DNA from: Microthyrium microscopicum
Taxonomy: Eukaryota; Ascomycota; Dothideomycetes; Microthyriales; Microthyriaceae
Assembly (NCBI GenBank): GCA_010405405.1
Contig: MU004244.1
Span: 871,895-935,894, forward strand
Length of the DNA stretch: 64,000 nt
Direction: 5' to 3'
Shown here: positions 10,329-20,554 of the stretch, piece after piece
How the letters are laid out: the number at the start of each line of letters is the position of its first letter
Numbering within the stretch: position 1 is the first letter of the stretch
Position numbers and translations under genes: made by a program
The notes under the pieces: model-generated
Seen by the model: only the letters and a program-made list of their open reading frames with translations
Database searches by the model: none
What the model was told of the DNA's origin: nothing

Positions 10329-11848
10329 ATGGTCAAGATTCTTAAGATCGAGTCTAGCGATGTACGCTTCCCAACATCACTGGACAAAACTGGCTCTGAT
10401 GCCATGAACGCAGCTGGCGACTATTCCGCCGCCTACTGCATCTTGACCACCGACACCGAACACGTCGGTCATGGAATGGTAAGCACACACTCTCAAACCC
10501 ACACTTATTTCCTTGAACCATTGCCCAAGATTCCTCTCCCTACCAATTGAGCCTTTGCCCAAACTATGAAAACTAACAACCTACCAGACCTTCACCATCG
10601 GCCGCGGCAACGACATAGTCTGCGCCGCCATCGAACTCCTCGGCCAACGAATCCACAACAAAACCCTCGAATCCCTCGTCGCCAACTGGGGCGAAACCTG
10701 GCGGTACCTAGTCGCCGACTCGCAACTGCGCTGGATCGGGCCCGAAAAAGGCGTCATCCACCTCGCCCTCGGCGCCGTCGTAAACTCGCTCTGGGATCTC
10801 TGGGCCAAAGTCCTCAACAAGCCCGTGTGGCGCATCATCGCCGACATGAGTCCTGAAGAAGTTGTGCGTCTAATCGACTTTCGCTACATTGTAGATGCGT
10901 TGACGCCGGCGGAAGCGTTGGCGATATTGCAGAGGGCGGAGGCGGGGAAGAGGGAGCGGGTGAGGGAGGCGGAGGAGAATAGGGCGGTGCCGGCGTATAC
11001 TACTAGTGCGGGCTGGTTGGGGTATGATAAGGAGAAGGTTAAGAGGTTGTTGAGGGAGACGATGGAAGAGGGGTATAAGTATTTTAAGTTGAAGGTTGGG
11101 ACTAGTTTGGAGGAGGATAAGGAACGGTTGGGATTGGCGAGGAGTGTGATTGGGTATGATCAGGGGAATACGCTTATGATGGATGCGAATCAGGTATGAT
11201 TGAGACGGTTCTTCACGGTTGTAGTGATCTTGGTTCACTGATGCATATGGTTTACAGATCTGGTCGGTGCCGGACGCGATTGAGTGGGTCAGTCAATTGG
11301 CCGAGTTCAAGCCGTGGTTCATTGAGGAACCTACTTCGCCGGATGATGCGCTGGGCCATGCGACGATCCGCAAGGCGCTTAAGCCATTGGGCATTGGCGT
11401 TGCATCGGGAGAAATGATTCAGAACAGGGTTATGTTCAAGCAGTTCTTCCAGGCGGGTGCTCTCGACGTTTGCCAGGTCGATGCGTGCCGACTTGGAGGG
11501 CTCAACGAAGTCATTGCAGTGCTTCTGCTCGCCGCCAAATTTGGCGTCCAGATTGTACCGCACAGTGGAGGCGTGGGTCTGCCAGAGTATACGCAGCATC
11601 TGAGCACGATAGACTACGTGACTGTCACAGGCAAGAAGAGCGTGCTCGAGTATGTTGATCATCTGCATGAGCACTTTCTGCATCCATGCGAGGTCAAGGA
11701 AGGCCACTTTGTAACTCCCATGGCACCAGGCTATAGTGTGGAAATGAAGGAAGAGAGCAGAGCGCGATATGCCTATCCTGGCCAAGAAGGAGTGAGCTGG
11801 TGGAAAACTGACGAAGCCAAAGTGATCCTAGAAGGAGAAAAGATTTAA
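10329..11848 (+). CDS. lgd1: L-galactonate dehydratase (enolase superfamily)
   Basis: Converts L-galactonate to 3-deoxy-L-threo-hex-2-ulosonate, the second step of fungal D-galacturonate (pectin) catabolism; called lgd1 in Trichoderma and gaaB in Aspergillus. The 448-aa product comes from three exons with introns 10479-10587 and 11194-11257. The sequence closely follows the known fungal enzymes: RFPTSLDKTGSDAMNAAGDY at the N-terminus, QLRWIGPEKGVIHLALGAVV, the KLKVG motif with the catalytic lysines, DANQ and IEEPTSPDD as metal ligands, and VPHSGGVGLPEYTQHLS with the catalytic histidine. The protein ends in GVSWWKTDEAK...GEKI, also typical. L-fuconate dehydratases (ENOSF1-like) are the nearest alternative. 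None of the other pathway genes (reductase, aldolase, glyceraldehyde reductase) is in the window. GC content is higher in exon 2, but codon use is otherwise similar to the neighbours. Confidence 0.95.
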
Positions 11849-13745
11849 ATGAGGAAACTGATATGAAGATTTCAATGCATAAGCGGGTTGGTGAATACAG
11901 GTCCCGATTTTTATATCTTTGAGACATTGCCGATAGCAAACGTGAATTCTACAGGTCTTCTATGGCATGGTCATATGCATGGAAACGGATATTGAAACGC
12001 AAAAAGGTACCAAAATAATATGGCAGATCCGAGAAGCGTTTCTGATTGCCTGTCTGCTGGTCAAGATAAGCGGCGTGAACAGCACGTAACGCTGGGAGCT
12101 GAGTGAAATAGGATCAATATCAAGTTAGGAACGCAGACCTACGTGTCGAGCCTCGATTGAATGAACAGCCTTTTCTGGCGCAGCGATGCCGGACAACGAA
12201 GCCCCATAACAAGGCCGTGATAAGTGCATTGCGCTACGCCGAGGCCGGGGAGAGGAAGTGGAGGAGTAGTTGAGCTGCGCCAGGGATTGTCGGGAGTGCT
12301 GCTACGATTGGCAAGCATATTCCTCGAAACTTGGAGGTTTCTGTGTTGTTTTCTGGTAAATGGGCTGGAAGCTAGAAGATATGACGATGAGGATATGATG
12401 TCTGTTGTGATATCAGATGCGATATTAGCCTGCATTATTGGCAACGCAACAAGGCTCGCTAAGTTAAAAGATGATAGGACAATGTTTCGCCCGGAAGTGA
12501 GATATGATGCTGATTCGAAGTTCGTGAAGGGCTGCATACTGAACCGCTGCGGCAATGCACTTGGAATTCTTCAACGCTTCTCTGAGGTGGCAGGACTCGA
12601 CGAACTGGTTGAGCAGGGGGCTGGCTGGCTCGCTGAAACTCGTCTATCTTGGGCAATTGCGACAGGCAGTATCGATTTGGTGTGGATGCAGGCTTGTCGA
12701 TTATGGCACTGTGAATGGCTCTCGTAGGTATGTCTGATGTTAGTGCAGAGGGCTGGTGGGTGAAGATGAGTTGGCAAGATCCGCTCTGGCCAACCACCGG
12801 TCGGATGTCAGACCAAAAAGCACATTGACAGCCTTTTCATGTAGGTATGAGGCCAGTGTCAGTCTTATTTCGCCGGCATGTTGCGGGCGCACCGCGCTTG
12901 AAGACTGAAGATGGCCAAGTTGAGGAGTTGCGGCACGACAACGGATGCATGATGGAGCATATTTTCTCGTAGTAGTCCGTGTAGCTGGGCGACGAGCTAG
13001 AGTAGATGTTATTTAGTCTGCTCAATTCCCCGATAACCCACTGCATACCTGCTCTACTTAACTTTTCTTGCTGCTTTTATCACGACTCGCCACAAGCTTC
13101 TCCCAGTCTTGCCAACAATCCTGAAAGCGGTGTCCCAAAGGTTGGATCTTGGGCATCAGAGGCTCTGCACCCTCCTCAGTCCTGACCGTTACCAGCCCAC
13201 ACCGCTCTGACCGCTTTTCCAATCATTGGCTTGGATTTATTGGAAAAGAAAAAAAGCGGCAATTTCATGCAATCAAAACTCGCTTTCAATCATTTGTGCC
13301 CAGTAGCGTGAAAGCCTTTCACGAGATCTTGTTGCCTACTGCTGCGTACTGCAGTCTGCAGAGTGACAAGTCCTTAGTTCTGTTTTCTGTACACCACGCT
13401 TCGCGTTTGTTGTTGATTTCATACATGACCTCCTTTTCTCTTCTGCACTCTGACCCGCATACTCTCCCAAATTCCCCAATTATTTACCAGTCCATTTCTC
13501 GCTACAAGCACTTCTGCAAGGCACGTTACAGCCAGATTATCCATTCGTGGGCATCCTGTCAGGCCATACTTGAGTAATCCCGGGCCAGTCCATGTCAATG
13601 CCGTAGTGTGGGTGATGGACTATCCCTGCTTCTGTGTTGTACAACCACAGCATATCAAAGACTTCTAACCGCGACCAACACTTTCGTTCCTCCTATATGC
13701 TCTGACACCTACCACCCGTCGTCGTCTGTAGTCTCAGACGAGGCA
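11849..13745. other. Intergenic, no gene supported
   Basis: About 1.9 kb. Frames at 12139-12555 (-), 12224-12727 (+) and 12459-12797 (-) overlap on opposite strands without motifs. The stretch after about 13050 is T/C-rich and probably holds the promoter and a long leader of the kinase-like gene, since its frame is open upstream to 13608 without an ATG before 13746. Confidence 0.4.
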
Positions 13746-16559
13746 ATGCCACATGAAGAAGAGAACCACCAATATGCCACCTCCCTCCCTCATCTCGACG
13801 ACCCCGACTCCGCTTTGCATTCGCCGGCAATGATAAATATTTGGAGCAAGGCTAGGACCAAAGTACAGAGTTGGTTGAAGGGAGACGGTGAAGAGGAAGC
13901 TCCGAGGGAATCGAGGCGGACGAGTCAAGGCTATTTGGAGAAGGAGCCGGCAATGTGCGACGAGAAGGAGCAGGATGTCTTGCGGAAGAACCCTTCTCGA
14001 AAAGTCTTACCTGGCTTGTCTCGGCCACTGACATTTACTCGCCAAAACTCTGAAAGACGCGACCGCCTCTTCCCTTACCAACCCGATGCCGATGAACGAA
14101 GAGCTTTGTCTGTGGATCGTAGGATTCCAAACATCAATACTCGAGCGCATTCCCCTCCTCCTCAGCCTACATTGCCTTCTCGGTCTGCTCCGGATATATC
14201 TAGCGTTTTCGAAGATGTTCACGATGAACCAATTGCACATGATACAGAGCTTGAGAGGCAAGCAGACCGGGCAATACAACAAGTCATCTCACCGCTGGAG
14301 TTGAGTACTGTCGAACTACGAGAACCACAAACCCCTCAACTAGCACAACATCCTTCAACATCCCTTGCATCAATAGACCAGGTCAATGACGATCACGAAA
14401 GATTGTTGATACAAGCAGAACTGGAAGCAAAATGGATCCTCAATCTCAGCATGCATTTCAAAGACCGATCTGATCGCGAAAAGTTCTTTGTGACATATGC
14501 CCAAGAACCAAACAAATGGCGACGACTGACAGTCTCATGCGACTATCGAAATCCCAGTCCGGATTCACTGGAGGAAGATTTAAAGAGTTTGAAATACCAA
14601 CAAGACAAAAGCGCACGGATATATGAATCCATCAGAGACTCACTACTGGATATTCAATTCTATTCTACTGTCACGAACTTGAAGCTCAAGACCATGGATG
14701 GGCGACTCCATGTTCACTGCTCGGAAGACTTGAACGAAGTCATCTCATACCCGAGAACATCGATGCTCAATTACCTGGCATGTCCTCTTTATCGAGAATC
14801 AGAGGTACTTTTTGAATCCCACATGTCAGGATTTGTTTACAAGGTCAACGTCGATGGTCGCATTTTGGTCAAAAAAGAAATCCCTGGACCCGAAGCGGTT
14901 GACGAATTTCTCTACGAAATTGCAGCACTCTCAGCTCTCAAGGATGCAAAGAATGTCATCAGCTTTGAAGGACTGGTGGTTGACGAAGACGAAACTGTTG
15001 TCAAAGGTCTACTTATCAGTCTTGCTACCCAAGGTGCGCTCGTGGACATTATTTATGATATGCGCTATTCGAATACTATATCCTGGAATCGTCGAGAACG
15101 ATGGGCACGTCAAATCGTTCAGGGTCTATCTGACGTTCACGAAGCTGGCTTTGTTCAAGGAGATTTCACATTGTCTAACATTGTCGCTGATAGTGATGAT
15201 AATGTTTATCTCATTGATGTCAACCGGCGCGGCTGTCCAGTGGGCTGGGAACCTCCGGAACTTGAAGAGATGATTCGGGCTGGACAACGCATCTCAATGT
15301 TCATCGGCGTCAAGACCGATTTATTCCAGCTTGGAATGGTTCTTTGGGCTCTGGCTATGTGCATCGACGAACCTGAACTGGAACCACGACCGCTGCGACC
15401 GGTAACGAATTCTGATATTCCTGATTACTTTCGTCAAATGGTCGAGATCTGCTTGGACCCCAATCCCCAGCATCGCGTTGCAGCCAAAGACCTTTTGAAG
15501 ATGTTCCCTTTGCCTGAAGAGATAGACAGCTACAAACGAGTGGATGACCTACCCCAAGTTCGAATTGCCGAGCCTACTGAAGACCACTCGGATATGGTAC
15601 AATACATTGACCCGGAAGAGTTTATTGAAGATGATTTACGACGATCTTCTCGTAGCCTTGAACTGAAAGCTCCTGGCCATACTTCCGAAGTTTCAAGCAT
15701 TCGAACAATTCCTGACGCTACCGCGGCTTCGAGCGAATATCTCTTTGATGACCGAGATTTGCCACTTGATAGAAGGCTGCCACGAGATGCTTCTCCGTTC
15801 ACTCAATCAGAGAGTGAGCGACCTAGAACCAGAGGAGAATCAGACTTTGGTTCGACGACCGGCGCATCTCTGCGTGACACCCCTGCAGTAAATCTCGCAA
15901 GTTCTACGATCGATGAAGAGAGATCTTTTTCTTCAGGTGGTTCAAATGAGGTTCTCTCAAAGCATAGCACCATCACCACTGCACCAGAGGAGATCCACGC
16001 CTCCGTATCGACATTAGCACCACAATGCGAGTCTATCAAGCATAAAGAACAGGCCGAGTCACAGTCTTTCGAGCACTCCCCAGTTGTTATGACAACCAGT
16101 ACAACCAATCTCAAACACTCAGCACCAATGGAAGAGTTGCCGAATGTCGAAGAGGAGAATCCAGAAGTCGCGACATTTCCTACATTTCCCATTCGAGAAG
16201 AGACACCTTTTGCACCAGGCCTGGAAGAAGAGACAAAACCAACGAACACGTATTTCGAGCCTCTCGACTCTACTAGTGAATCTACCAGCATCAGCACCAT
16301 GTCCTCTACTCTTTCGACCCCCAAAGCACGCACACCAGCAGTCCGCATTGACGGCCCTTCCAAAGCTTTGCCACCAGATCCAGAGAGCAATACTTCGACT
16401 TCTCAACACCTATCCATCATAACCAAATCACAAAACCCAAACAAGAACAAAGAATCGTTACACACGAGCGGAGAGGCCAGCGACATTCCCGGCGCGGAAC
16501 AGGCACAGCATGGCGGCGCCAGTCATAATTTAACCCAGCAGCACAGTATTTTGTCATAG
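13746..16559 (+). CDS. Atypical protein kinase-like protein
   Basis: A 937-aa single-exon protein with a kinase fold between about residues 345 and 590 and long disordered flanks rich in Ser/Pro/Glu. Seen in order: a beta-3 lysine in ILVKKEI (about 373), a helix-C glutamate in FLYEIAAL, a catalytic-loop equivalent FVQGDFTLSN (about 468-478) that keeps the Asp and Asn but has Val-Gln-Gly in place of His-Arg and Thr in place of the usual Lys, and DVN where DFG is expected. A PPE motif follows in GWEPPELEE, then FQLGMVLWALAMCI for helix F. The protein may still bind ATP, but normal phosphotransfer is doubtful. I chose the ATG at 13746 (MPHEEENHQYA) because the frame upstream has no ATG. The target and pathway cannot be read. 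Confidence 0.85.
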   Translation: MPHEEENHQYATSLPHLDDPDSALHSPAMINIWSKARTKVQSWLKGDGEEEAPRESRRTSQGYLEKEPAMCDEKEQDVLRKNPSRKVLPGLSRPLTFTRQNSERRDRLFPYQPDADERRALSVDRRIPNINTRAHSPPPQPTLPSRSAPDISSVFEDVHDEPIAHDTELERQADRAIQQVISPLELSTVELREPQTPQLAQHPSTSLASIDQVNDDHERLLIQAELEAKWILNLSMHFKDRSDREKFFVTYAQEPNKWRRLTVSCDYRNPSPDSLEEDLKSLKYQQDKSARIYESIRDSLLDIQFYSTVTNLKLKTMDGRLHVHCSEDLNEVISYPRTSMLNYLACPLYRESEVLFESHMSGFVYKVNVDGRILVKKEIPGPEAVDEFLYEIAALSALKDAKNVISFEGLVVDEDETVVKGLLISLATQGALVDIIYDMRYSNTISWNRRERWARQIVQGLSDVHEAGFVQGDFTLSNIVADSDDNVYLIDVNRRGCPVGWEPPELEEMIRAGQRISMFIGVKTDLFQLGMVLWALAMCIDEPELEPRPLRPVTNSDIPDYFRQMVEICLDPNPQHRVAAKDLLKMFPLPEEIDSYKRVDDLPQVRIAEPTEDHSDMVQYIDPEEFIEDDLRRSSRSLELKAPGHTSEVSSIRTIPDATAASSEYLFDDRDLPLDRRLPRDASPFTQSESERPRTRGESDFGSTTGASLRDTPAVNLASSTIDEERSFSSGGSNEVLSKHSTITTAPEEIHASVSTLAPQCESIKHKEQAESQSFEHSPVVMTTSTTNLKHSAPMEELPNVEEENPEVATFPTFPIREETPFAPGLEEETKPTNTYFEPLDSTSESTSISTMSSTLSTPKARTPAVRIDGPSKALPPDPESNTSTSQHLSIITKSQNPNKNKESLHTSGEASDIPGAEQAQHGGASHNLTQQHSILS

Positions 16560-16833
16560 CATTGCGAGATACCATTTGTACAAAACCAGAATTGCATAGA
16601 TCGAATAGCATCGATTTGGTAGGCGTTTGATTATTATTTTTAGTTAGCCTTGATATCCTTTATGACTTATGATGGCTCAATATAAATGTAATTTGAACAA
16701 TCATTATGCCTTGAATTTTCGGATGATGTACCTAGTATGACAGTAATAATAGCAAATGCAAATGGGTATCATTTAACGAAGCACTCAACATATGCCAACG
16801 CAGCTGCTTCCGTCTCTTTCCTCCGCCGGAAGC

Positions 16834-17939
16834 TCAGAAGATCAGATCCCATACAACCAAAAATGTACAAAAACCACATGTTGACCAGAAGACCATTCGT
16901 GCTGTACTGGCTCTTTCACTGGCCTTCTTGAGCTCCTTGTTTCCTTGCCCAACATTCTCTGTCGTCAGGACCGAGTCCGAGACTAGCTGTGTGATATTCT
17001 CGGATTGCATCTCCAGATTCATAGCCAGCTCTGTTTGTAACGACGATATCTCCACCAACGAGTTCTCCACGGCCCTGGCGGTACTATTAGCACGTATTTC
17101 TTAATTTGATCGTGAATGACATACCGTATCTTCTGCAGCTCACTATTATAATACCGCACCATATCCTCCTGCTCCGCCTCAAACATCTGCACCTGCTCCG
17201 GACTCAACACCTCACTCAAACTCGCCCCCGACTTCTCCTGCCGCTCAATCTCCACCGCCCGCGCCGCCATCCCTCCGCCATTCGTCATCGCGCTTCCATT
17301 ACCCATCGTACCGTTCCCAACAATACCATCCCCCATCCCCTTATACAACACACTCTTATTCCTCTCCACAGCCCGCTGCAGCCTCACAGCAACCATCCCC
17401 CACTGCACCTCACTAACCGCCTCCAACCTCTTCTGCAAAAACCACACCACGCCCTCCCGATGTCTCCTTACCGTCTCCTCCCTCTCCTCCCTCTCCCTCT
17501 CCTCCAAACTCCTAACCACCGCCCCTCCACCCGCCGCCCATCGCCCCAACGCTCCTAGGCCCTTATTCCTACTTTTCTGCGCTATAGCCGCGCGCGCTTC
17601 AGCATCTGCTGTCGCTGCCGCACTCAAGCTGGCGATTGCGGAGGAGAGATTTGTGAGGAGGGTTTTCGTTTCGGTGTCAATGTGTTTGCGGTCTGCATCG
17701 CTCATGGACTTGCCATTGCTGTTGGTGGCGCGCGTGGAGCGTGTGTGGGTGGTGTTGGAGAGGGCGAGGTAGGGGGCGCGGATGGAGCGGAGGTAGTGCG
17801 CGAGGGAGGATATGTGGGTGTTGATGCGGTATGCTTCTTGGAGGAAGGTTGTTAGGGAGGGGAGATCGAAGGGGTGGGCTTGTAGAGGGGGGGAGGTTGT
17901 TTGGGAGAGAACTGTTGAGAAGAGAGGGGTTATGTCCAT
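16834..17939 (-). CDS. ufe1: Syntaxin-18/UFE1-type ER Q-SNARE
   Basis: ER-resident t-SNARE for Golgi-to-ER retrograde vesicle fusion, 351 aa. The start MDITPLFSTVL matches the N-terminal motif of the syntaxin 18/Ufe1 family, so I prefer it to the upstream in-frame ATG at 18038. Residues about 100-270 are helical, charged and Gly/Asn-rich in places. The SNARE motif sits near the C-terminus (ISSLQTELAMNLEMQSENI..., with Gln at the zero layer), followed by a tail anchor MVFWSTCGFCTFLVVWDLIF. One intron, 17075-17124, is placed with branch site GCTAAT 12 nt from the AG. A second acceptor 9 nt upstream (intron 17084-17124) also keeps the frame and would insert three residues. Start codons of this gene and the + strand transferase are 235 bp apart. 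Confidence 0.9.
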
Positions 17940-18174
17940 TGTGTGAAGGTTTTGGAGGTTAATTGGAAAGTTGGTGGTTGTGGTGGTTGATACGAGGAGA
18001 GGACAAGTTGGTGATGATGCTGGTGGAATGAAGCTCAACTTTTGGAAACTTGTCTATGAGCTTTGGCTGATGATCCTTGTCAATTTGCCATTGGTTGGAG
18101 TCAACGTCAGGTTTTTTGAGCTCTCAAGCGCCTTCTTTCTATTTTCTCTCAACTCTTTGATCTTCTTTTGATAA

Positions 18175-18680
18175 ATGTCCTTTCGCGCGTTTCCTTTTCC
18201 TTTTCGCCTTGGTACAGACATTTGCAGCGTGAGCCGCATCGCTGCGCTGCTGAGCAAGGGCGCAGCAAACGACATAAATCCCGCCAGATTACAGCACTTT
18301 ATGAGGCGATGCTTTACAGTGCATGAGATCAAGGAATTCAACCAGCGCAGACCGACATTTTCCGGACAATGGGACATAGCTAGACACCTCGCTGGCCGGT
18401 ATAACAAAATACCCATCATATCAAGATTCAAGCTCTAATGAACGACAGATGGGCTGCCAAGGAAGCCATCATCAAGGCATCTCCAAGAAAGATATTCATG
18501 AAAGATATCGTCATTCTTCCATCAGATAATGGACCTGTTGCATCCATTCTAGATGAACTTTGCTCTCAAATGTCTCATACCCTGCCTGTTGATGGTCTTC
18601 GAGGCCAGAATGTGCTTATCAGTATTAGCCACGAAAAAGACCATGCTGTAGCCACTGCCATCGTTCCTACACACCAATGA
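18175..18680 (+). CDS. Holo-ACP synthase-type phosphopantetheinyl transferase
   Basis: Transfers 4'-phosphopantetheine from CoA to acyl carrier proteins; the short AcpS-type enzyme in fungi (Ppt2-like) serves mitochondrial ACP. The 151-aa product is made from two exons with the intron 18399-18448 (branch CTAATG). The magnesium-binding aspartate lies in FRLGTDICSVSRI near the N-terminus, and RWAAKEAIIKA, the second diagnostic motif, is created by the splice. ISISHEKDHAVATAIV near the C-terminus completes the family pattern. Length is right for AcpS. The first 12 residues (MSFRAFPFPFRL) are too short for a typical mitochondrial presequence, so location is inferred from the family only. Divergent from the SNARE gene and convergent with the reductase at 18845. 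Confidence 0.9.
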
Positions 18681-18844
18681 ACGGTATGTTGGGAACAATG
18701 CGATCTTCGCAACCTTTTTAGACACACCTGTTACACCATTGAAGACATCGTCAATCTCTGGCTTACTGATTGGCCTTAACTTCCCTACTCTTATCACGGT
18801 TGGGTACAATACAAGGACGAAGAAGTGAATTCTATATACTCAGT

Positions 18845-19744
18845 CTAAGCAGCCAAGAGCTTCTTCAGAGTGGCCTTCAAGTCCTCCCTCGGCAAGCCCA
18901 ACTTGTCATTCCAAAGTCCTCCAGGAGCATTACTCAAATCCGCATCAACCTTTCCACCAAACGCATAAGCCTTAAGGATACTCATTGCACCATAGTGGTC
19001 GCCTGCAGCCATAGCCTTCTTGCCTTCCTCGATCTTTGCATCCGAGTCCACCGCGGTTGTTGGCCATTTTTCACCAGTGATCTCTTCCAAAAGAGCATGG
19101 ACCTCATTCTGGGTAGTGGTAAAGGACGAAATGGTGACATACTGGTTCTTTGTAGCCTCCACAACGCCAGCCTTGCTGAGAATGGCTGCGATTGCTTTGC
19201 CAATGGTTGACAGATTTGTTCCTGAGAACTTGTTGTTGCCGCCATCCCAGATCTCGGCAGTATGTTTCTTCAGATCAGCTCCGAGGAAGCCCATCTTCAA
19301 GCCCCAATCAAAGAATGGCCCAGTGATTATAGCCGTCCAGGTTAGACCTTGGCTTTCCTTGGACTTGGCGTACTCAACAGCATCATGCTTGGGTTGGAAG
19401 AAGGTTACTGCTTTGCGAACTTCTGGATCTCGAGTGTCGGAGCCAAACTCGCTGGTAAAGAAGCGCTTCACTCCGGCTTCGACGGCAGCATCGATCATGG
19501 TGTTTTGTTTGCTGAAGGCCGCGCCGTTGAGAAGGGCAAGGACAGCATCTTGGCCTTGGAAGATTTTGACTAGCGAGTCGAAGCTGTAGTCGGTGGTGAC
19601 AACTTTGACACCGTCGGGGAAAGTTGAGGATGAGTCTGGGCGCTTTGTTGCCGTGATGTTGATGCCAGCCGCTAGGAGTTCATTGACAATTGCTGGGCCG
19701 AGATTGCCACTACCACCGGCGACGACGACGTTCTTGAGAGACAT
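18845..19744 (-). CDS. NmrA-like / isoflavone reductase-like oxidoreductase
   Basis: Atypical SDR of the NmrA/PCBER group, 299 aa without introns. It begins MSLKNVVVAGGSGNLG, where GGSGNLG (residues 10-16) is the NAD(P)-binding GxxGxxG motif. TKRPDSSS follows after the second strand, as in NADPH-preferring members. FFTSEFGSDTRD is the SEFG motif of isoflavone reductase-like proteins, and the Lys of PKHDAVEYAKSK sits where the catalytic lysine of PCBER-type enzymes lies. The C-terminal half (EEITGEKWPTTAVDSDAKI) fits the substrate domain. The substrate is unknown; fungal members range from reductases to redox-sensing regulators. The frame is open upstream to 19870, but MSLKN at 19744 matches the family start. 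Stop codons of this gene and the + strand transferase lie 164 bp apart. Confidence 0.9.
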   Translation of the reverse strand: MSLKNVVVAGGSGNLGPAIVNELLAAGINITATKRPDSSSTFPDGVKVVTTDYSFDSLVKIFQGQDAVLALLNGAAFSKQNTMIDAAVEAGVKRFFTSEFGSDTRDPEVRKAVTFFQPKHDAVEYAKSKESQGLTWTAIITGPFFDWGLKMGFLGADLKKHTAEIWDGGNNKFSGTNLSTIGKAIAAILSKAGVVEATKNQYVTISSFTTTQNEVHALLEEITGEKWPTTAVDSDAKIEEGKKAMAAGDHYGAMSILKAYAFGGKVDADLSNAPGGLWNDKLGLPREDLKATLKKLLAA

Positions 19745-20554
19745 GGTTTGTTGTTTCAGGATGACTTGGGATGAAGAGTGTGATATGATGATTTGAGATG
19801 GAGGCTTTGAAAAGCCGATAGTTAAACAAATGTGATGCGAATTTGAAGTGAGTTGAACACGATAATCCAAGAAGGTGGTATACCTTTTATATCGACAAGG
19901 TAAGCTACGACGAGTCTTTCTTGTCTGTGAGTTCTTAGCAATCCAAGTCTGTCGCTACTATCAGCTTTGAGATATTGGTTGTAAATCACATCGCGTCAAT
20001 TCGGGGATAAGTCCATCACCAAAGACTCATTAGGTACTAGCTCCATAGCTGTGACTGATTTTAGTACTGACTTTGAAAAATGAGGCTTGGGCTCTTAGCA
20101 CTTGGTTGCTCTAAGTCGTATACATTTCTAATAGTTGCGCCGTCAAGTTCCAAAGCTTACTCACTTTCAAGTCCAGTCGGATCCGGTCGGCCGAAACACT
20201 GTTCCCGGCCGAAAGTTCCAGACTAGACGTCAAATCAAGTTGCACTCACTGTCGAGCAACAGCTTGTCCATTTGATTTTCTTGTTACAGATTTGAAAGAA
20301 GGGTTTGATAGCACCGAGTGTTCTGTATTGGAGTCTCCCAACTATCTAATCCTTCGACCTGCACTGGTCTTGCTAATAATAGACATGTCTTCATACCATT
20401 AAACATCCCTATTCATACACCATTCCAAACGCCGCTGAGACTGCTGGTCCTCAGAGTATATCCGAGCCAGCAGTCAATGAATACTCCAATCGACATGTCC
20501 AGGCAAGCCGTTTGTCCATACCATCATAATACCATCCATTCCAGCCATAGACAA
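19745..20554. other. Intergenic between reductase and chitin synthase
   Basis: Promoter side of the reductase and 3' flank of the chitin synthase. No frame with gene-like features; 20318-20632 (+) runs into the antisense of the chitin synthase and is a shadow. Confidence 0.4.

Noticed and set aside
12139-12797. Overlapping frames on both strands between the dehydratase and the kinase-like gene
   Set aside because: Mutually exclusive, no motif, no plausible splice partners.
15803-16390. 195-codon minus-strand frame
   Set aside because: Ser/Gly/Val-rich shadow of the kinase-like protein's disordered tail in the opposite frame.
17040-19744. Secondary-metabolite cluster suggested by a PPTase next to an NmrA-like reductase
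   Set aside because: The PPTase is the AcpS type and no synthase, transporter or cluster regulator is present in the window.
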